From NCBI RefSeq assembly GCF_024763615.1, contig NC_077222.1:32240001-32304000 (forward strand): 64,000 bases of DNA, written 5' to 3'. The stretch is from Phlebotomus papatasi. Its lineage: Eukaryota > Arthropoda > Insecta > Diptera > Psychodidae. Every line of letters begins with the position of its first letter. Position 1 is the first letter of the stretch. The notes below the pieces were generated by a model. It made no database searches and was not told where the DNA came from. It was given only the letters and a program-made list of their open reading frames with translations. Shown here piece by piece: positions 57,545 to 64,000 of the stretch. The position numbers and the translations under genes were made by a program.

Positions 57545-57825
57545 AAAGGTAGACATGGCCCGCAAAATTTGATATAAATTCATTTATAGCATTAATGCGA
57601 AAAATTAATGCGATTTTCACTTTAATTTTTTAATGTGAAAAATATTTATGCTTTAGGTAAATTTAAACTTATTTTTGCAGGCCAAGTCCACTTCTTTATC
57701 AATAGATAGAAAAACCCCAAATATTAAGTGGCTCAAAGACACAAATAACATATTTGGACGCTCACAAGCGACAATTAATGTGAATCACATTAAAATTTTA
57801 ATGTGCAAGTGTGATAACGCCGTAA
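57545..57825. mobile_element. 5'-truncated copy of the 30748 element
   Basis: GTAGACATGGCCCGCAAAAT to GTGATAACGCCG-TAA follows 30880-31156 closely, including GGCCAAGTCCACTTCTTTA and TTTGGACGCTCACAAGCGAC. The left TIR is missing. The copy begins at the right edge of the palindrome that ends at 57533. Confidence 0.8.
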
Positions 57826-59087
57826 GAGAATGCCAGTTCCAAAACAAAGTGTTTTTATTCTAGTTAATATATAGTTTTGTTCATTAGTGATAAACGGGAT
57901 AATGTTTTCTATAAACCTATTAATTGATCTGAATAGTTGTCCTGAATAAACTAATGGTATATTCAATATAATACTTACGGACGTCTTTACGACTTTTAGG
58001 TATACTGTATGCCAGTGACTTTGCACCCTTGTTTTTCGTCAGTTTTTCTTTAATTGTAGCACTTAAGAATAATCATCATCGATCCGAACCCGAAGTACTA
58101 TATTCGAGTGACGATCATTTTTAAGTGCTAGAATTGAAAAAGGCTTACGAAAAACAGGATTCCGTGACACTCCGAGAGGGTAAAGTTACCCACATCTACG
58201 GTACCTGAGTTAACGTTGTAAAAAGGAGCCATATTGCATTTATCTTAGCACTGAAGTAAGACGCACAACTCAGTATTTTAGTTCATCAAGTTTACCTGAA
58301 ACAAAGAAAAAAAAGAAAACTTGTTGAAATGGTTTTACTTTACTGGGCCATACATGGTTAGTACTCTTCAATCTTTTTCTTGAGATTCACGTCAACTTTC
58401 AGTCAAGAATTATTAATTTAAGAACAGCATGAGTTGGGTAAAATCAAAAGCTCTACACCTCACACTCTACAGCTAAATTCAGCTAAAAGAAAATCACTAA
58501 AATATTAGTGAGACTTATGGAATTTGTCGAGACTTTTCTTAAGGTGTCTACACATTATAAGAAATTTCTATCAAAAATGAGCTTCAAGAAGTGTTCTTCA
58601 AGAAAATTGCCTACACATTGGTGAGAATTTTTGACAAAAAGATGGATTCTTGAAGAAAATTTGTCTAATGTGTAGACAAATTTCTTCAAAAATCATATCC
58701 AATTGAAGGAAATTTCCATCAAGAATTTTTGAAAGAAATTATCGGCTACACATTGGAATAAAATTCATCAAAGTCATTCTTGACAGAATTCTTGAAGGAA
58801 ACCATCACGATTCAAGATTGTTTTTCACGAAAATTTGTTATTTTCTGCTGGAAAAAGTGAGAAAAGCGTTTGGTGAAGTTCCTTGGGATAGTATTTAGTG
58901 AATTTGTGAAGAAAATCTTCTAAATATGCAAGGGAATAGTGTTTTTCTGGAGATGTCGTTCCTGGTGGAATCCAACCCAGCCTTTGAAGGAACATTTCCT
59001 GTGATTTTCCTCCAGAAATTGCCGGAAGTTAATCCATCTGTGTATTCTTGAGGTGTTCCACAGTACAGTGGCCTCGTACTCCATGGA

Positions 59088-59516
59088 TTGCAAGATGGAT
59101 GGAAAGGAGAAAATTTACGGGCACTTTGGAATCTCTGCCTTGGTTACCAATCAAAACAAGAGCTAACCAGAGCCACCGAGGAGATCTCAATGCAAACGAG
59201 AGCTGTCCGGAGCTACCAGAAGCCATCACTTGAACCCCCAGAAGAACATCAGAATGATCTTTTATATCATTCACTTTCTCAACCACTAGGAACTCTGTGG
59301 GATTGCTTCCTTTCGAGAACATCAGAACTGGATAGCCACATGCCTTCAATTCCTCATGTCAATGGAACATGGAACCCAGTAAATAAATCAGTAGTGGAAT
59401 TATTTTGGAACATCCATGGAATTTTCACAGGAATATTCTTCTATTATATTAATTTAAAAAAAAACTACATTTTTTACATAATAGAGATCCTTTATGTAAT
59501 TTTTTTTATTTATTAA
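59088..59516 (+). other. 142-codon open frame in left arm, unknown product
   Basis: The frame starts M-Q-D-G-W-K-G-E and stays open through the left arm, with an open stretch also upstream of the ATG. The mirror copy on the right arm (60138-60530, minus) is identical over about 127 residues before diverging. The opposite strand of each arm also has an identical 106-codon frame (59029-59349 minus, 60269-60589 plus). I recognise no domain. Preservation of both copies can be explained by arm homogenisation, so this is not good evidence of a protein. Confidence 0.3.
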
Positions 59517-60137
59517 GGGGTCCATCTGGAAGATGATTGCCCCGCCTTTATGTAATTTCTAATGATTATTTATTAAAAATTCCTACTTTTAATAACATAA
59601 TGCAATGTAAAGGACTTTTAATTTAGAAGATTACGTGGATTTTTAAATATTTAGGTTTGCTTATTTTTAGTAGTGGAAAATATATCTGATGTGGGGGTGT
59701 TATAATATAATACAAGCGGTTTAAAATAAATGAACTAAAAAAAAATCTAGTATAATATGTTAAGAGCAGTTTCCCAAAAATTAAATAAAATTTATTTCAA
59801 TTTTAATTTCGCATTAAAATTCAAATAAGAGACAGCCTTTGAAATTTATTGTCTTTTTTGATCAGTAAAAAGTTTCATTCAAGTTTTTAACGCTTGTGGA
59901 AAGGATTTTATCAATATCAGGAGGATTTTTTTATGAGATCTTAAGAGTATTTTCCAAAAATTACACTTTAAGACTCCCAAAAAATCGAGTTTTGAATCTA
60001 GTCCTTTACATTTCATTATGTTATTAAAAGTAGGAATTTTTAATAAATAATCATTAGAAATTACATAAAGGCGGGGCAAACATCTTCCAGATGGACCCCT
60101 TAATAAATTTAAAAAAAAAATACATAAAGGATCTCTA

Positions 60138-60530
60138 TTATGTAAAAAATGTAGTTTTTTTTAAATTAATATAATAGAAGAATATTCCTGTGAAAATTCC
60201 ATGGATGTTCCAAAATAATTCCACTACTGATTTATTTACTGGGTTCCATGTTCCATTGACATGAGGAATTGAAGGCATGTGGCTATCCAGTTCTGATGTT
60301 CTCGAAAGGAAGCAATCCCACAGAGTTCCTAGTGGTTGAGAAAGTGAATGATATAAAAGATCATTCTGATGTTCTTCTGGGGGTTCAAGTGATGGCTTCT
60401 GGTAGCTCCGGACAGCTCTCGTTTGCATTGAGATCTCCTCGGTGGCTCTGGTTAGCTCTTGTTTTGATTGGTAACCAAGGCAGAGATTCCAAAGTGCCCG
60501 TAAATTTTCTCCTTTCCATCCATCTTGCAA
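60138..60530 (-). other. mirror copy of the 59088 open frame
   Basis: The reading is the same as in the left arm, shortened at the C-terminus where the poly-A/T stretch differs near 60160. It is unrecognised. Confidence 0.3.
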
Positions 60531-60999
60531 TCCATGGAGTACGAGGCCACTGTACTGTGGAACACCTCAAGAATACACAGATGGATTAACTTCCGGCAAT
60601 TTCTGGAGGAAAATCACAGGAAATGTTCCTTCAAGGCTGGGTTGGATTCCACCAGGAACGACATCTCCAGAAAAACACTATTCCCTTGCATATTTAGAAG
60701 ATTTTCTTCACAAATTCACTAAATACTATCCCAAGGAACTTCACCAAACGCTTTTCTCACTTTTTCCAGTAGTGAAACAACAAATTTTCGTGAAAAACAG
60801 TCAGAAGAGGTAGAGACTTGAAAATGATGGCAATCTGTCAAAAAAATTTTTGATGGAAAATAAAAAACCCAATGTGGAGGCATTTTTCTTCAAAAATTCC
60901 TTCAAAAATATGAATTTTTCTTTAAAAAATTCTTGAAATAATTCTTGATGAAATCAGCTCCAATGTGTAGACACCTTTATGGTGAACAATTTTCCTGTG

Positions 61000-62460
61000 A
61001 AAAATTTATAGCCTTCGCATAGAGCTCAAGTTTAAGCTTGAATGCCCAAGTCAATGTTGGAAAACTGTTGCTGTCATTTTCCTGTATAGAGCCCACCCAC
61101 AAAAAAAAAAACGTACTTCTCGTCTGCTGGCGAAAGATGTTGGGGGGGGGGCGGTTGAGAATGGTGAAATTCTGTCGTTTGAAATAAGAAGTAGATCCAA
61201 AATCCATCATATACGTTTTTGGAGAGACCAATTTATTGGGAGGCAGAGCATACTGAAGCCCCAGGAAGAAACTTAATGCTAACTAAGTGCTAAACTAGAT
61301 GACAAAAAGCATTTTCAATTTCATTGAGTAACTTTTGAACGTGCACAGCACTTTAATCATCCAGCATTTTTTTCTTCTTCTTCGCAATATTCCTTCGAGG
61401 AAGGGTGACTTTTTTGGCTTTTGCCGTCGTTTCGCATATCTTTTCTCGCTCCACGAGGGTTGTTTTCGTGGCTGAAAGGGAAGTACAAGTCGTTGGGTTC
61501 AACCAAGAATGGGGAATATATCCTCAAGGAGGGATGATTGAGAATCTGCTGTTGCTTGCAAAAAATCCATTTCTTCCCAACGAAAATTTATGCATAAAAG
61601 GTTTGGGCATGTTGTGGGTGGTTTGTTGAAGAATAATTGGAATTTTGTCGTTTCATTGGAAACCGGAAGAGCCTGAAACCCATTCATTTCCTGTGGCACA
61701 TCAGTCAAAAAAATTTCCTCCTTCTTGCCTTCCCATTCACAATCTCTCTCTCTCTCTCTCTATCTTTTGGTGCTCTTGTTTCGGAAAACAACCGAGAAAT
61801 TGAGTACTTCGACAATTTATGTTCTAACCTAGCGCAAAGGGGTTTGCAAGTCATATTTTGTGAACTAAATATTTCGAGCGATTACAAGCACAAACTATGT
61901 ACGATAACGACTACGATAGCATTTTAACATTCTAGGTAAATTTAATCGCTGATTATGCTAAAATACAGTAATAAAATATTCTTCTGCAAAACCATAAACC
62001 AATTTATGTTTCAATAGCCTTTCTCAGCGTGATTTTCTTCCGTGTTGTTGGAAAGTCCGGAAGCGCGTGCGGAAGCTCTCGCTGCGAGAGAAGGCGCTAA
62101 AAAAAGTACTTTACTCTCTCTCAGGGTGTGGTTTTTTACCCGAAAAGACACACGTTTTCCAGCTTGAGAGAGTTAATTTTCTTCTTCTAAACAGTTACAA
62201 TGTAGAGTATACCTTGTGGAAAAGTGTACATAAAATCAATTATAATTAGCACCAAATTTAAGGCAAATTGTTTGAAAAAAGAAGTGAAATGCATTATTAA
62301 GGAGGCAAAAAAGTCAAATAAACTGCAATATATTAAACTTAAGTTAGTAGAACACATAAATCTTTTTACAATTAACTCTTAAGATGGTTAGAGGTAAAAT
62401 GAAAACCTCTTTGTTTTCACTTTGCCAAAATGTGCATGAATATTTCGCTACTTAAAGTCC
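61000..62460. other. unique GC-richer island and flank, no supported gene
   Basis: It includes a CT dinucleotide run (61742-61760), a G run at 61141-61150 and frames of 69-96 codons on both strands at 61405-61927. None shows a domain or splice pairing. At 62050-62100, AAGCGCGTGCGGAAGCTCTC is unusually GC-rich but unrecognised. Confidence 0.4.
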
Positions 62461-62471
62461 TAAATTGAATA

Positions 62472-63105
62472 GGGGAAGCCTTTCAGGCTTCGCATACATT
62501 TTAGTTTCGAACATTTCGTACTTTATCATATTCCTATGATAAGTCTGACCCAATTTTTTCAGGAAATGTATGACTTAAGACTGGCTATTAACATATGCTC
62601 TTCTCAATTCTTCCGGTGTTCGTCAGAAAATAATCCTCTTTCAAATTAAAAGAATCAAGTTTTTCTCCAAAGCTTTCGACCCGTGGAACTCTGAACCCAC
62701 TGAAGAAGACCCACTTCTTCAGTGGCCTAAGAAAATATTTATTTGTTTGAGAATAATTTTTAACAATTTTTCCTCTTCTCACTCAAAACTTACTCAATTT
62801 AGAAACTTTTGAAAATTAGAAAAACGTCTAACGTTTGATTAACAACTACGCATCGTTACATTCGTTCTAAAATTTCACGGAGATATTCACTTTGAAAGCT
62901 TTGGAGAAAAACCTGATTCTTTTAATTTGAAAGACGAATATTTTCTGACGAACACCGGAAGATTTGAGGAGAGCATAAAATTTTCCATCAGACTCCAGAA
63001 GAAGAAGAAGTATATTGCCATAGATAGGTCAGATTCATTAAAGGAATATGGGAAAATGCTAAGTGTTTGAAGACGGAAAGTGTACGAAGCCTGAAAATCT
63101 TTCCC
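62472..63105. mobile_element. foldback TIR element, GGGGAAGCCTTTCAGGCTTC ends, TA target duplication
   Basis: GGGGAAGCCTTTCAGGCTTC with GCATACATTTT on the left is matched on the right by GTGTACGAAGCCTGAAAATC and TTTCCC-TA. The arms continue inward (TCTTCCGGTGTTCGTCAGAA, CAAATTAAAAGAATCAAG and TTTTCTCCAAAGCTTTCG, each with inverse). The centre carries GAAGAAGACCCACTTCTTC. A diverged copy is at 33270-33965. Confidence 0.85.
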
Positions 63106-63109
63106 TACT

Positions 63110-64000
63110 GATTAATTTTCTGTTTTTTTGTTTACCAAATTTAATTTTTTACATTTAATTTAAGTGCCTTGAGAAAATAAAATTTCTAACATCAAATACA
63201 ATTTTTTTTAATTTGATTTAATTTATAAAATTAGATAATGAATAGAGATAATTTTAGAACAATGTGAAAAACTTTCAAGTTAAATGACCTAAGAATTAAT
63301 TAATTAATTATCTTTTTTTTTAATAATTTGTAATATAATAAAAATCTTTAACAAAAATTCTATACTTGATGTTTTAAGACATTTGAAATATTTTAATTAT
63401 TTAGGTACTTTTATTTATAATTTAATTCAAACAATTTATTCTTAAATCAGCACAATCCTTCTACATATATTAATTTTATCGTTTTTATGCAAATAACTAA
63501 AATAAAGTTAGAGATTGGTCGGTAAATTCTAAAAATGATAAAAAAACAAAAACCTAGTTCGGATTTGACTATTAACGATGCTAAGATCAACAAGTCGACT
63601 AAAAATGTTCATAATCAAAAAGTATCTCGGATTTTTTTTAATGAAATAATTTTTTAAGATAATTGTAGACCTGAAGAATTAGGATAAAAATCCCCGACAT
63701 GTCGTTAAGGGCCCAAAATAGACACTGGCTGATCCACAAGAATATTTGGACTTTAAAATTTCACAGTAATTATTTACCCCTAATTGTCATTCAATGTCAT
63801 ACATTGATTAAAGATTTACAAGCAGATTAAATATTAGCGAAGACCTAACTGATCTGAGTCTATCTAAGGTATAGTCATATGGCTTAACTTATCTAATTTA
63901 TTATCAGGGAAAATATTTGGGAGAATACTGATTTTGAATTGAATATTAAGGGAAAATTATCAATAATGTGTTTAAAAGTCATTAAAATTGGTTATTATTT
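63110..64000. other. AT-rich DNA to window end
   Basis: No gene was seen. At 63855-63900 there is a reversed fragment of the GTTAAGCCATATGGCT repeat family. Confidence 0.4.

Larger units (their letters stand above)
58542..60976. mobile_element. 2.4-kb palindromic TIR element, TTA target duplication
   Basis: It begins AGGTGTCTACACATTATAAG and ends with the inverse (CAATGTGTAGACACCT), with TTA at 58539-58541 and 60977-60979. The two arms, about 58542-59612 and 59998-60976, are near-identical inverted copies for most of their length, especially 58850-59610. The loop is about 385 bp of AT-rich sequence. The ends resemble the small AGGCCTCTACACATT MITEs, and the TTA/TAA target suggests PIF/Harbinger. 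Mirror-image frames in the arms are annotated separately. Confidence 0.85.

Noticed and set aside
58270..58320. strong minus-strand splice acceptor with long pyrimidine tract
   Set aside because: All three frames meet a stop soon after it; no exon follows.

Overview
The window looks like nuclear DNA from an insect, most plausibly a nematoceran dipteran such as a sand fly or midge. It is very AT-rich, almost free of long open reading frames, and packed with short terminal-inverted-repeat (TIR) elements, tRNA-derived SINEs and foldback elements. The only protein-coding sequence I can defend is a pair of spliced exons of an insect-type gene, with consensus splice sites. The species assignment is an inference from composition and repeat style.

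Coding content. A minus-strand gene crosses the left third. One internal exon (20313-20457) encodes a Cys/Trp-rich segment with C-T-F-P and W-F-Q-S-G motifs. The next exon (14624-14847) encodes C-H-R-C followed by N-V-L-Q-Y-K-E. The splice phases fit exactly, so the exons appear consecutive across a 5.5 kb intron. They resemble the N-terminal part of the secreted/extracellular insect proteins carrying the DUF7042-DUF7045 domains. I could not find the signal-peptide exon, expected at higher coordinates or beyond the window, or the later exons, expected below 14.6 kb or off the left edge. Most of the window is therefore probably intron or gene-flanking DNA.

Repeat layout. From 0 to 8.3 kb there is a cluster of small TIR elements of two main kinds. 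Elements with TA-GGG ends are flanked by TA. Elements beginning AGGCCTCTACACATT are flanked by TAA or TTA, and several are nested. At 7.64-8.28 kb one MITE carries two later insertions, including a solo LTR with a clean 4-bp target duplication. SINE-like pieces lie at 11.2-11.7, 17.1, 29.3, 33.5 and 39.2 kb; the last ends in about 31 perfect ATT repeats. Foldback elements whose arms are built from short subrepeats occur at 11.75, 41.74 and 46.43 kb, with a fragment at 0.43 kb. A different foldback, with a 51-bp tandem array at its centre, lies at 27.95-28.47 kb. The 37.5-44.4 kb interval holds mariner/pogo-like elements. One keeps a decayed pipsqueak-type helix-turn-helix coding relic, and another has ends starting CTCCCTCCGTT, as in plant Stowaway elements. 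The 55.5-61.0 kb interval holds two long palindromic elements, one of 2.4 kb with arms of about 1 kb and a TTA target duplication.

Between the repeats are islands of unique, slightly more GC-rich DNA, near 4.7-5.75, 8.5-9.5, 22.7-23.15, 26.0-27.0, 29.6-30.6, 34.4-36.0, 48.2-49.25, 53.6-54.6 and 61.0-61.95 kb. They have no convincing exons and may be old intronic or regulatory sequence. I see no rRNA, functional tRNA, CRISPR array or bacterial-type operon.
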